DNA of 64,000 bases from Sporothrix humicola (Eukaryota; Ascomycota; Sordariomycetes; Ophiostomatales; Ophiostomataceae), in the NCBI GenBank assembly GCA_021396245.1, contig WNYE01000002.1, forward strand, positions 1 through 64,000, in the 5' to 3' direction. The position numbers were made by a program, and so were the translations under genes. Shown in pieces: positions 1-12,300 of this stretch (positions are counted from its first letter, which is position 1; every line of letters starts with the position of its first letter). Below the pieces are notes generated by a model. It ran no database searches. It was not told the origin of the DNA and saw only the letters and a program-made list of their open reading frames with translations.

Positions 1-73
<73 letters not shown>
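1..73. repeat. Uninterrupted poly-C tract
   Basis: The window opens with 73 consecutive C residues and then switches abruptly to ordinary mixed sequence. The tract may continue to the left of the window. It has no telomere-like unit (fungal telomeres are usually TTAGGG-type) and no flanking degenerate C-rich zone. Such a sharp, perfect homopolymer is more easily explained as a contig-end or sequencing artefact than as biology, but a real C/G tract (i-motif or G-quadruplex former) cannot be excluded from sequence alone. Confidence 0.95.
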
Positions 74-75
<2 letters not shown>

Positions 76-3000
76 AATGCTATGTTTTCACGAAAATGCC
101 ATCCTTCTCTGGCACATCACAGCTTTTCGCAGTCTTTTGTAGTGACTATCACTTTATCTAGAAGGCTTTCGGTGGCTTTGGGCGAGCTTTGGGCAAGCCT
201 CGCACGTGGAAATGACCTGACGTGGGTTCTTTTGCAAAAGTTCTGGCTAGAACAGTCTGCTTTCCTTTGACGCGAAGATTGGGGACATCGCAGAGTGGTG
301 CCTCTAAAAAATAAACACATGGCGAGGGTGATTTTTTCTACTTGCTTAGGGCTTCTAAGCCTTGTTCGTTCCCTATTAACTCCTTCTTTTTCAACGACAA
401 ACGACACAGTTTAGTGTGACGGGCGCGCTTAACAAGGCTGTGGATTTCCACAACGCCCATCCTTGCACAGCTGAATTGGAGCCGCATTGTTGTATTGTCA
501 TTTTTCATTTTTCATATATTGTTTTCTTGTCCATACAACGTTGTTTGTCGTGAAAAGAAGACAGCAATGGCATCTGGGCGGCCTCTCGTATTTCGATCAG
601 GGTTGCCAGACGGGAGCACGGCAATCTTGTCAAAAGGACCGACTTTGTTCTGTACTGGCTGCAGATTTTTTTATTTTTTCAAAAAAAAAAAAAAAAAAAA
701 ATCACAGCGAAATAAGCAGCGAAAGTCTCTGTCAACCACTGCCACAATGCGACTTACACGCAGCAGTCCCTCCCCAAACGACAAAAGTGAAATGCCGGTA
801 CAATACATACCCGGTTGCCACGTGCGGTTCCGAGCTACTGCAAAACTTGGTTTTGGTCTCGAATGGCTTCCCCGAGCTAATGGATGTCGCTGTTTTCCCA
901 TCACCCTTATTATCGACAAAAGTACTGAATGGAAATTTGAGAGTATTCGCCGATGAGTACTTTTTTGTCATGCCGTTGCGGAATACTCTGCACTGGTGAC
1001 GCACTTGCACTTTTGTTTCGAGCTTCTCCAGGCATCAAAGTGCTCGGCCGCCACCAACGGGCAGACTGGAAAAGCCGGTTCCACAGGCAAAGCCGGAGCC
1101 GATTTAGGTGCCTCGAGTGCTTCCCAAGGGCGTGGCAAACGACCCTTGATGTGTGAACTAGCGGCGAATTTGTTCACATTGGTGTGTCTCATTTCTGGGC
1201 TTTTTGGACGCCGTCGTTTTCGCAAGGGGTGTGAGCAAAGTCACCGTCGCCTTCAGGGCTCTTGACCTCACCTCGGTCACCACAATGGTGCCCGTTGTAC
1301 AGACACGTTCCAGAACGCTACACTGCATCATTGTATGCTTGGGACTTTTGTAGCCGGCCTAACAAGAAGTGTACTGGGTAATGGAGGGGAGTGTAGATAC
1401 CAGCATCCAGCCTCGTCCAGCCCACAATGCTCTGTACCTGGAACCGACAGTCCGGTGCAAGCCCAACGCTATTGTTAAGTACCGGCACCAGCGATCAAGG
1501 ATCCTGTGCTGTATCTTATTTCGTCCTGGTACCGACTCTGTGGTTCCCCCTCCTTTCAGTTCTCCTTCTAGCGCTTCGAATTCCTTCTTTCCCATCTTTG
1601 CCATCAAGTCATTTCTCCTTTTCCGTACTTTTCCATCATCCTATCAGAGGGCATGGAGGACTTCCGTGGGCATGACTGAGGCCAACGTTGACGAATTGCG
1701 ATCTCTGGAAGTTTTCCGGTGGACATAGATCTGGTCCCTTTGTCCCAATCGCATCCCACGGTAACCAAGTACCTTTCAAAGGGTCTCGCTGTCTTTTGTT
1801 GCTTTTGCCCCCCTCGACACTTGGCGATAAACGCCTACACCGAGACGGGGCTTCATCGTGGCCTATGGTTTCTGGGCATCATCAGACCAGTCTCCCCCCT
1901 GCTGCTGGCCAGGCTGCCAAGGGCACCAACACACCCTCCTCGCTGCCGGCTTCCAAACATGGGATTATTTGTGGTTCTGGTTGGTTTTGAGGAAGGCATT
2001 CATACCTGGATGGGATGCAAAAGTTCAGTTTGGTGATCATGATTAGAATTAGAATTAGTATCAGATTGCGTTGACAGCACTGGCAAATTGCTGACTTCTC
2101 TCTGACTATTCTGACCTGTCTGTCCTTTGCTGACTATTTTGCGCTTTCCCTCACCTTTCTGGACTGCAATCCTGGTTATTCGAATTGTGGCTCTTGGATT
2201 TGCGGCCCTCATGGGGAATAGTCTGTCTAAACTCTATTCTTTGGTTCTAGAATGATCGCTCGCATCTATCCGGGGGTGAGTGTAAAAAGGCAAGAAAAAC
2301 CAAAAAAAAATGGGCATTGCGAATGTGAATTCGATATCGTGACTGCTTTCGGGTATCGAACAGTCGGTATGCGTAGTTATGGTACCTGATAATGCAAATG
2401 TCTCACGGCGAATACCGTGTACCTACACCACCAGTCGGGGCATGCGACCATCCAACGCTGAAGACACTGGCTCATCGACGGCGATTGGCCTGCCAACTTT
2501 GGATGGCGCGTTTTGTTCCTGCAGAAGGTAAGTGTTACCAGCTGAAAGTTCAGCTTGGCACAGAAAAATTCACACGGCTCTGACGTTTTGCTCCGAGGAG
2601 GTGTCTGTGGCGGGAGTTTCAGCTGTGCTATATTGCCATACACCAGTAGTCTTGCGTTGTCGAGATGTCATGTTCGGAGCCGCAAATGTTCTAGAAATCC
2701 TGTATCCTGCATGCTGGATGACGCACTTTGCCAATATCTGGACCGCAAGAAAAGTCTGCCGGCCTGCTCTAGAACCCTTTGGTTTTTTGCGACTCCAACT
2801 GGAGGTCAATCTCTCCATATGGTCCTCTATACCTCAAATTTGGGGTTGTCGTTCATCCAAAGCCCTGTGTGCGTCGCTTCACCGCATATCAGACGGCATA
2901 TCTCGTCGTAAAGCTGTTTGTTGAATGCAACCGCATTTGGGGTCCAAGTCATTCGTAACCGAGAGTTCTATTTTTGGAGCGGTTGGATAGTATGTGGAGC

Positions 3001-5041
3001 GAAGCGGCTGGGAGTCGAAACTGCAAAGAAAATGAGGGGAGAGGTCCAGGCCCCTTGCGGGTGTTTGGGTGACATTGCGACTTAGAGCAAAAACATAACA
3101 AGATGGGAAAAAGTAGAGGAATAATAGGAGTTCGTCCAAACGTTTATTGGAAGAAAAGGGACACCAGAACACAAAGCAGCATTTTGGGCAGCCGCCGGCT
3201 AGAGGATCGACGAGGCGGTCGTTCCTTCCTGTCGTGGGCAAAATATTTTAAGGTGCGAATAGGGTGTCCCAAATAAAATAGACAATGCAAGCGCGCGTGT
3301 TTACAAGTGCGAACTAGGAAGTTGTCAATTGGCATAGACAACTGGAAAAAAGAAAATCAAAGGAAGGCACGACCCAGCCTCACATCACTACTAGATTCAG
3401 AGCACCAAGCTGAACAACAAAGCTACCCCGGAGTCCGCGATTAAGGCAACGAGAAAAACAGAAAAAAAAAGAGGAAAAACACAATCCGGATTCCAAGGAA
3501 CAAGCGAACACGAATTATTCGAAAAAGTACCTGCGCAAAAAGGTGTGTTCTTGGTCTTGTGCTCGAAACGCCCAAGTCAGAATCAGAGCACATCAGAGAA
3601 TCAGTTCAAAGTCGGTTGCGCCTTCCCATGTCTTCGCCCTTTCCTTGCGCAATTGAGGAAAGGGTGTGCGAGTTTCTGAGAAAAGGACTGCGTACGAGGC
3701 AGGCGCAAACCAGGCAACGAGTGCTCCTTCTCTTTCAGAAAAACCAACGTGCAAGCTGCACAAGCCCCTTTGTTGTTCCTTCCACCGATTGCACTTGCCC
3801 GGTCTGCCCTTGGCCATCGGCCGCCCAAGCCTCACCCAGACTGCCGGATCACCAACAGCACACGCTACTCTCTACGTCCACACTCTCATAAACGAACACG
3901 CAAAGCCACGGAGAATTCCGCAACAGTGCGAACGGTGCAGAGCGAGGCACGCGGACTCGCAGAATCCAGGGGAAGACACAAGCCCAAAGTACCTTCGCCT
4001 GCTGGACCGGCGTCACCGCCGTTTTTCTTGTCGATTTCCATTGCAGCTCTCCACAATTCACATCTTTCACGTCTTTCTTCCACCGCCGAACGCTTCTGCA
4101 TTCTAGAAGGTAGGTTCTATCATGCTCCATCATGCGCTACCTGGGAGTCCGGCGTTGCTCACCCCCACCAGCTATAGTTTGGCGCAACGTCTGTGGACGC
4201 CACCTTGTCGCCACAAGTACTCAAGTATCGCGGAACGACACAAAGCTCGCAGGGACGAGAAGCGCAAAGGTTTGCGGTCTTGCGAAGGGGTTGCAAGTGC
4301 TCCTCGACCACAGAAAAAAAACTAGCTACACACCCCCTCCATCTCGACGAGGCCGTCACAGCTTGCTTGCAAGAGGAAAAGATCAAGAAACAGTCCGCCA
4401 CAGCATGGCTAGCCACGTGGTGAAACCGTAGCTGGATGTACTTGTCGACATCCGTTGCCCGCGACTCGTCTCGTCCGCTGTTGCGAACCAGCTACCCTGC
4501 TATCATCTCGTCCGTGGTGGTGGGTTGGTGGTCTTTTGCCGTTCTCCTCTTGTGGTTCTTCCTCTTCATGTTCCTCTCCCGTTCCCCTTTCCCCTTTTTC
4601 ATTATTATCTTCCCGTTTCTCCAGTTGAAAGTTCCTTGAGTGAATCATTTTTTGAGTTGAAGCTCTTGTTTTAAAATATCTTTTCATCTCCCCCCAGCTC
4701 TCTTTTTTACTTTTCGTGTTTTGGCTCCTCTTTTATCTTCTTTTTTTCCTATTTCGTTTTCTTTTCTTTTTTCTTCTTTTCATCATATTTTCCCTTTCTT
4801 TTTCTACTTCACCTTAACTCCCGGCCTCCTTGTTTATCCTCCAGGCCCCATCACCCCTCCTCTCTGTCATCCTTCGTCGCCAGTTCCACATCTTGGACTA
4901 TCCCTTTTTCCTCTTTGTTTGTTTCTTTCTTTCTTCTCTTTTCTATCCTGCAAAACATTTAGAGTCGCGCCTATTGTTCCCTGTTCGTCTTGTTCCACAA
5001 TCTAGCCTTGTGCCCCTTCTCCCATATGGGAACCTGTCGCG
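74..5041. other. Long intergenic region without a recognisable gene
   Basis: No open frame here has recognisable protein features or splice-compatible exons with the G/C-ending codon bias of the real genes. It contains a 21-base A run at 681-701, several short AT-rich stretches, and a strongly pyrimidine-rich block from about 4681 to 4965 just before the ARS-binding protein gene. The last part is presumably promoter and 5' leader of that gene. Confidence 0.6.
4681..4965 (+). promoter_or_regulatory. Pyrimidine-rich promoter/5' leader block
   Basis: The + strand is very rich in C and T, with many CTTTT and TTCTTT runs, and ends about 75 bases before the start codon at 5042. Pyrimidine-rich blocks upstream of the start codon are common in filamentous-fungal promoters and leaders. 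Its placement supports the start chosen for the downstream gene. The transcription start is not known. Confidence 0.5.
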
Positions 5042-7919
5042 ATGCAGAATCCAGCCAGTGGCCTCTATGCGGCCCAGTCGGCTCCCACATCAGCTCCAAC
5101 TTCAATAACGAACGCTGGAGGGCAACCTCCACTATCAGCAGGCGAGCTCGGCGCCATCTCCGGACAACATCCACAGCAACATCAGCAGACAGGCAACCAC
5201 GCCGTCTTGCCAGACCGCTCCGTCACAGCAGCAACAATTGAAGATGCCTACGTGTCGTTCATCCTCGCGTGCAACCCGGCCGTGTCGCCATCAACAGACA
5301 CGACTGCTTTGCGCGAGGCTTTCCGCACACCGCCACGGAGCGACGGCAAGAGCTTCAGCATCTTCACGCTCTACGAGTTGATCCGCCAGCTAGAGGGCCG
5401 TGAAATCAAGACCTGGGCCGAGCTAGCTCTGAGACTGGGTGTCGAGCCGCCAGACCAGGACAAGGGACAGAGCTCCCAGAAGATCCAGCAATATGCTGTT
5501 CGTCTCAAGGTATGTCACAGCAGCAAGTATAGATCGTAGCCTTGCCCCTATTATGTCCCCCTATCTTGCCATCTTCTGCTTCCCCCTTTTGTCGCGAGAT
5601 GTCGTGAACACGTCTGGAGGCAGACTGCTAACATTGGACTTTAACTCGTAGAGATGGATGCACTCGATGCATGTTAACGCTTTCTTCGACTATCTTATGG
5701 ACCGGCCTCATCCCTACTGGACTAACATCCCGACGAGCCCGTATCCCGTCAGCGAACACCTTCGCGATGGTGTTGCGGCGAAAGACGACATGGCTTTGCG
5801 GGCTCTAATTCCCGAAATCAAACCAAGGCGTGGTAGACGCCGACCCGACGACGATTCTGACCAGGACCTCATCAGCAACCAGTCGCCATCACAACGGCAG
5901 AGGCCCGACGACTATGACGACGGCCGATGGTCGGATGTTAGAAACGACTTTGGCTTCCCACACCATCTATCACCGCCCGAAATGGGTGGACTTGGCCATG
6001 GCGGTGCAGCTTGGTCGACTGGCATGGATGGCATGAGCACACCACTCTCCGCATACCCGCAATCTGCCATCACGCCATCAACCAGAGTACATTACTGGTC
6101 TGACGAGCCCAAATCAGCAATCGCGGGCTCTTCGGGGCAGTCTACGCGTCGTCCAGGTCGTCGGCACGGTGCCAAAGTTGTATCCTCTGCCTGGAGGAGC
6201 AGTGGCACCGGCGGCTCAGGCAAAACGCGTGGACGGCCTCCTATTAACCGGAATGGAAACCACCACAGCAGCATGCCGACTTCGTCCACCCAGGACTCGT
6301 CGTTCCATCCTGCATCGGTTGTCGATCGCACAGCAGCAACATATCCTCCGGCAACATCTTCTTACGGATCCGTATTAGAGCCCACGACGAGTGCTCCATT
6401 GTCAACTATGCAGATTCCCGATTTAACATCGATGCCAGCGTTGACTGGCATTCCTCCAGCATCCACCGTGCCACCAATCCCTGTGCTTACACTTCCCGAC
6501 AACATGAGCCCGCCGTCCTCTACGGCATCAGTACGCAGCAACCGTCCTGGCAACCTGTCTTTGCAGGTGCCTTCCAGACAGGGCGCGGATATCCGCCTGG
6601 CTTCGCCACCAATGCCTGGTGTTTCCGATACCATGTCCAGCTTTGGTATGCATTCTCAGACTACTCCGACTAGCACTGCAGCCTCCGAGAAGTCCCTGCC
6701 TCTGACAAGTTACAACTCAGCATCCCTTGATTTGCCGCTGGCGGTGGACTTCGGACAGGACGCAACAAGCCAGTACAGCCAAACTCCGAGCCTCGCTGAC
6801 ACCCATTCCCCGGCAGCAGGTACCAACGTTGGCACGGGTACAACGGGTGCAACATCAGTCACGCCTGAGATCGCTCCCGATGCCATGGCGGACCGGGACC
6901 TGGGATGGATCAACAAACGCGGCGAAGCTCCTCGGTCGCTCCCGAAAACCACGCCTCGGCCACCGCCCGTCTACAGCGCGCACTTTGGCAGCGGGGCACC
7001 CGGTGACCGCACAAACATCGACAAGGTCGAGGCCTACTTTATGACGGAAATTTTTGCCGCAAAGTGGTACGACGAAAACGACCAGAGGATGGAGGCATGC
7101 AGTGTGGAGGAGGCCAGTGCTTTAGTCGATATCGTCATTGAGGACTTGACCATGGGTGCCCCATGCAAGGAGGCATTTCTAATCAACTTGGCCGCTCTCG
7201 CCGGCGGCAAGCTTCTCATGGCCGACACAGATGCAAAGGTGAAGCGTCTCGAGCACAACGCCGAGTACTCGAAATACGACTTTAGCTGGGAACTGCGCTT
7301 TGGCGATGTATTCGGCCAGTTCAACATTACGGAAACGGTCGAGCATGCGCGCTGGAAGAAGATGACAAACGACGTCAAAGCATCTGTGGCCCGTGCTGTC
7401 GGCCTCAGGACCGAAGCCGAAGAGCGTGGCCGGCAACAGTTCTCGCCAGAGAGAAGCAGTGGCATGTCGAACAGTATACCCACGATCCTGGAGGGCGGAC
7501 AGATGCGTTTCCCCATGCAGAGCCACAATCTCAATGCCGCCGGCCGCTATGAAGACCTTCCGCCCGGAATGATCCCTGCGGTCAATCCCGGTATTCAAAA
7601 CTATCCGCGCCACACAGACTTTACAACCAGCGGCATCAACTACGGAATACCCATTGGCTCACAGGCGGGTGCATCAGGTGCATGGGGTTCATCGGGAGGG
7701 GGCGGCGCTGCCACAATGGGCACCACAACACCCGGAAGCGGTTCCGGCCATGTCGCCACTGCCGAAGAGAACTTGATGCTGGCGGCACTGTGGGAGAGGA
7801 AGTATCGGGAGCTGCTTGAGCTCGTCTACAAGCGGGACCGGCAGTTGGACCGCACCCGGCACGCCGTGTTCAAGGGCCTTAGGGAGACGTACGACGACGA
7901 AGATGGCGGATCCATCTGA
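5042..7919 (+). CDS. abp2: ARS-binding protein 2 (Abp2 family)
   Basis: Two exons, 5042-5509 and 5652-7919, encode 911 residues. The intron begins GTATGT, ends TAG and is in phase 0. The conserved block spans about residues 60-185, crosses the intron, and includes a stretch reading RWMHSMHVNAFFDYLMDRPH. It matches the fungal ARS-binding protein 2 family, whose fission-yeast member binds AT-rich replication origin DNA in the nucleus. The middle (about 190-600) is Ser/Pro/Thr-rich and low in complexity. A second conserved patch at about 630-800 is followed by a charged helical C-terminus near 850-905. The start is the first ATG of the open frame, after a pyrimidine-rich leader. Next gene Sfi1 is convergent. 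A role in replication is taken from the family; the sequence itself shows only the domain. Confidence 0.85.
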
Positions 7920-9317
7920 TGAATTACGCGTTCGGTTTATTCACCTGCCAATTTGGGTTTGCTTTTCGGTATCATTTCTTTTATTATTTCTATCACTGAT
8001 GGGAGGCATTTTGGGAATTTTGCTACTTGAGTATGGAGTTTTTGCTTTGGTATATGGTATTTTGCCCACTGGAGGCTGCCTGGGTTTTTTTGGTTGTTCA
8101 TTTCAGGCTTTATTTTAACGAATACACAATTTGGAGCTAGGGAGTTACTTTGAGTATCCCGCACATATTTTTTGAACCTCATCTTTTGGCATTTGGCATT
8201 TGGCATCGGTGAATTCCGTTTACTCATTTATCGCATTCTCGTGATTCACAGCTTTGACAGCTGTACTTTCTTGTCGGCATTCAAGTCCTTTTGCATTGGC
8301 ATTATAAATCGATAATGAGTTTCGACTATTTCCACAGGTTTGAATTTATCCTCTTTCTCTAGATTTCTCTAGACCAGTCGGTCTCGAACCGAAATTTAAA
8401 GAAAATAATTGGGTCAGGGGAGTAAATACACTTTCACCGAACGGCACCAAATGGCACCAAACAGCGCCAAACCCATAAAATCCTCCCAAAAACACGCCAA
8501 AGACCACAATAAAAGCCACAAAATACACGACGGCAATCGACACCAAACGGTAGATCTTAATAACACCACTATATCTTTAAGGCTTTGGGGAAACGGCAGT
8601 CTCCTATCTTTGCCTGGATTCTCCTTCTTTTTCGTCTTGTTCGCTCGTTTCGCCTCTACCTGCCCTGCGAGGCTGGCGAAAATAACGGCGAAAACGCCCC
8701 GAAACGGCGGACAGAAAAACGAGCAGCTGGGAATGATCGACTTACCGTTTTACCTTTTTTTTTTTTTTTTTCTTCTTTCTTTTTTTCACCTCCATGGCAA
8801 TAAGCCGCAAATGTCAAGGATTACGCACACAGTCTGGGAGATTATACGTCGTAATATACGCCGTGATACCCCAAGTACAAAATTATATCACAGCCCTTGC
8901 AATCTTGAATAGACGAGGCTCTGGAAAAGGAGGCATTTCAAAGGAGTACACAAAAATTGAAGTCAAGAAGTATGTCTTGAAATTAGTAAACAAAACGGCC
9001 TAGAGCGCCCCCTGAAGCACCCAAACCCGAGTTTATACTGCATGCTCGCTTTTGTGCTTCGCCCTGGAAAAAGGTGGGAAATCAAAAACAAAAAAAAGTA
9101 CGTTACCACGTACCAAAATAATACAACACAATGCCTTCCCAAAAAGAAGTCCCAGGTAATAACACAAGAAACAAGGACAAAAACGCCAAACCAAATGTAA
9201 ACTCCTCGCAAAAAAAAGACAAAAATAATGCATACAAGAACAAACAACAGGTCCTTTTTCCTTCCTTTTCTCCTATCCTTTTCTCCTATATACTAGTCCT
9301 ACCGGGCTTTTGGCCCC
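7920..9317. other. Convergent intergenic region (3' ends of abp2 and sfi1)
   Basis: About 1.4 kb lies between two converging genes. It is AT-rich with a long T run near 8755-8772, a three-fold TTTGGCA repeat near 8182-8203, and a tandem TTTCTCTAGA pair near 8354-8373. I saw no coding potential and no RNA gene. It presumably holds both 3' UTRs. Confidence 0.5.
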
Positions 9318-12300
9318 TTACTCCTCAATTCGCTCGCGGCCAACATCTGCAAAGGTCACTCTTGCACCTGTGCGTCCTGTAGCCGGGGCCATCGATGCTG
9401 ATGCTGCAAAGGAGCCTCTCAGAGGCAGCTGCCGAATGGGCGTGGCAGTAGCAAGAGACGGAAGAGACCGCTGGCCGGTGCTGTAGTCTTGCCCACTGTC
9501 GCCGTCGTTGTTATCAATGTCGACCTGAGCATCGCCCTGTCGGTCGCCGTAGGCTGCACGTAGTCTCCGTTCAAAGGGTGACGGGAGCGGCCCCATTGGC
9601 GTTGTCGTGACTGGGTCAAACGACGTTGGAAACGTTGTGCCAGAGGCGGCGGCTGCGGCACCAACGACGGCACTCTTTCGCAGCAACGAATGGCTCGGAC
9701 GGAAGCGGTTCGCCTGGGCGGGCAGGCTGTTGATACTTTGGCTGGGCGGCCGGGCTGGCGGGATTGTCGGCTGTGCCATCTGTCGTGACGTCGATCCGGC
9801 AATGGCAGTCATGTCGCTGCCTCCCGACCGGAATAGATGTCTCGTAGGCGTGTTCGCGGCGTGGGAGGCAGTTGGCGACAGCAGTTGGTGCAGGCGGCGA
9901 TCGGGCAGTGGCGTAGTGCTATCACGACCGAGACCAAGATCGTCGTCGCCTTCGGACGACACGTCGGCATCCGCATAGTCACGTAGAGGGAGTGGGTCGT
10001 CTTCGGCCGCAACAGCCTCGATTTCCGCTTCGTCAAACTCGGACATGGGACCTAACTGGACGGAATCGGCTAGTCGTGCAGCAGACTGTAAGCGGCGCTG
10101 CAGGAGACGGTGGTTATACGACGATGCACGAGCTGGCGTCGTAGTAACAGCAGCTTCGGGTGACGAAGACGAGCGGAAGGATGTTGGCTGCTGCTGCTGC
10201 CTCGGCTGGCTGACAGGCTGCTGTTGCCTTTGTTCGTGTTGGCGGTAGGGTGCCGAGGCTGTCGATCGGTGAAGTCGGCGGATCTGGTTGGCTCCCGAAG
10301 ACGGCAACTGTTGACTCGTCTCGGTTGCCGTCTCGATCTGAGCCGGTGCAGTTGCTGGGGCCGGGACACTATAGCTGCCATCGACAACGGCACCACGGCC
10401 ACCACGAGCAAAGAACGGACGCTGGGCTGTGGTCGTCACAGGCGTTTCTGTAATGGGGTGGAGAAGAAAACTTGCGGGCCGGCCGCCGACTTGGACAACT
10501 CTTGTTGGCTCACGGCGGTCCTCGCGGTCATCATAACCTGCCGTTGCATCAGAGCGGTCGATGAGAGGGGATGAGAGTGACGCGCCCAGACGCCATAAGG
10601 TAGAGCCCGGACCACCAGCTCTTGGACCAACACTGGCACTGTAACCGCCTCCAACATTCTCTTCACCACGCCATCGCGAAGTTGAAGGGCCGGCATAGCT
10701 CGCTCGCAAATCGTTGCCATTGTTGTCCGGTCCGATGGAGCCAAGGTACAGCTGGTCCGCCAGTTCCTGCTGCCAGGCTGCCAGAACACGTCGTCCGAGG
10801 CGACGCTCGTTCTTCTCGAGGAGCGCAGTCGCCGTGTGCTCGCGTCCCCGGGCTTGGACAGCCTGCAATTCCCAGTCGTCCCAGCGGCCGGCCAGCTGGG
10901 TCACTGTATCGTGCTCAGCAGCGGCTGCGCCGAGTTCTTCACAGTCGGACAGCTGCAGCCGCCAGCGACTGAGATAGACTTCGGCGTCGGCTTCGGCGGC
11001 CACGGTCTGCTGGAACAGGCAGTCGTTCGTCTCGAGGATCCAGTGGTTAAGTGTCGTGAAGACGGTGTAGGCTTCGTGTTCGTAGCGCAACTGGTCGGCC
11101 GTCGCATAGGCGCCACTGTTGAGGGCCTCGGAGCCCTGGAGGCGTGCGGCATTGCGCCAAATGGAAATACAGTCGGAGGCCGTCTTGCGCTTGACCTCGC
11201 GCCGGAACGTGTAGTATGTCGACCGCAGCCGTTCTTGCCTGACCGACTTGGCATAGGCCGGCCAGCCGCTGAGCGCATTGGCGGTGCCGACATAAAAGGC
11301 GCCGCGCCGGGCAATCTCGTTCATCTCGTCGTGCTCGGCCGTGGCTGCTGTCCACAGACCCAGGCTCTTGTTGGCCATGGATTCCTGGTCGAGGTACTCG
11401 GCAATCTCCTTCCACGCCGTGCGTCGCTCGGTCTGTTGGCGGAAGGCCGATACAAGACCCCGGAAAGCATTGGCCTTGTCGAGACGGTCGGCGACCTCTG
11501 CGAGTTCGGCCTCTCGCTGCTGCTCCTTGCTTTCGCCGCTATACTGGTCACTGCTGCCAAAATTCGCCTTGATGGCAAGACACGTCTTCCACAGCAGCTG
11601 CTCGTCGCGGTACCGCACCAAAAACGCCAGCTTCTCGGCCAGCACCCAACTCTGCACGGCGTCCATCTTGAGGTCGTACTCGTAGTCCGCCCGGAAAATG
11701 GCCAGGCGCGTTTCGCGGTGCCAGTGCGCCACGTACTCTTCGGCAATATCGAGGTCGAGCTGCGTCGCACGGTGCTGCGCCTCGGCGGCGCTCTCGCGCC
11801 AGAAGTCGAGGGCGGCCGCTTTGGTGCGGGCCTCGTTGGCAGACTGCAGGTTGCGCAGCTGTGCCTGGCAAAAGGCCTCTTTGGACCAGTCCTGGAGTGC
11901 CGCACGCAGATACGTCTCGTTCTCCTGCTCTTCGATGCTAAGGAGCGTGAGGGCCTGGCTCTGTGCGTGCTCGGCCCATTTTGCGGCGGCTGCACCAAGA
12001 CATGACTGTCGAGCAATCTTGACAGCCTTGTCTTCGGCGCCGGCTGCAGCGATTGTCAGTTTGCACCAACCCTCGACAGCCTGCTTCTTGAGGCGGTCAA
12101 TGGCCCACGCGTCCGCCATTCTCTCCTGGTGAGCTCTAAGCCAGGTCCAGAAGGATGTTGTGACCAGGTCGCGGCGGTAAAACTGGAGTGCCACCTGGGC
12201 GTTTTCTGCAGGGCCACGGTGAAGGGCAGAAGTCCATCGCCGGACAGCCCAGGTCAGTGCAAAGCCGTCGGCCTTCATATTGTCGCTGGCCGTCTGCTCG

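Noticed and set aside
8360..8460. tRNA-like T-arm on the minus strand (TTCGAGA loop with a 4-bp stem)
   Set aside because: No matching A box, acceptor stem or anticodon arm could be laid out.
10836..12005. 389-codon plus-strand frame opposite sfi1
   Set aside because: It lies wholly inside the Sfi1 repeat region and mirrors its codons. There is no recognisable domain.
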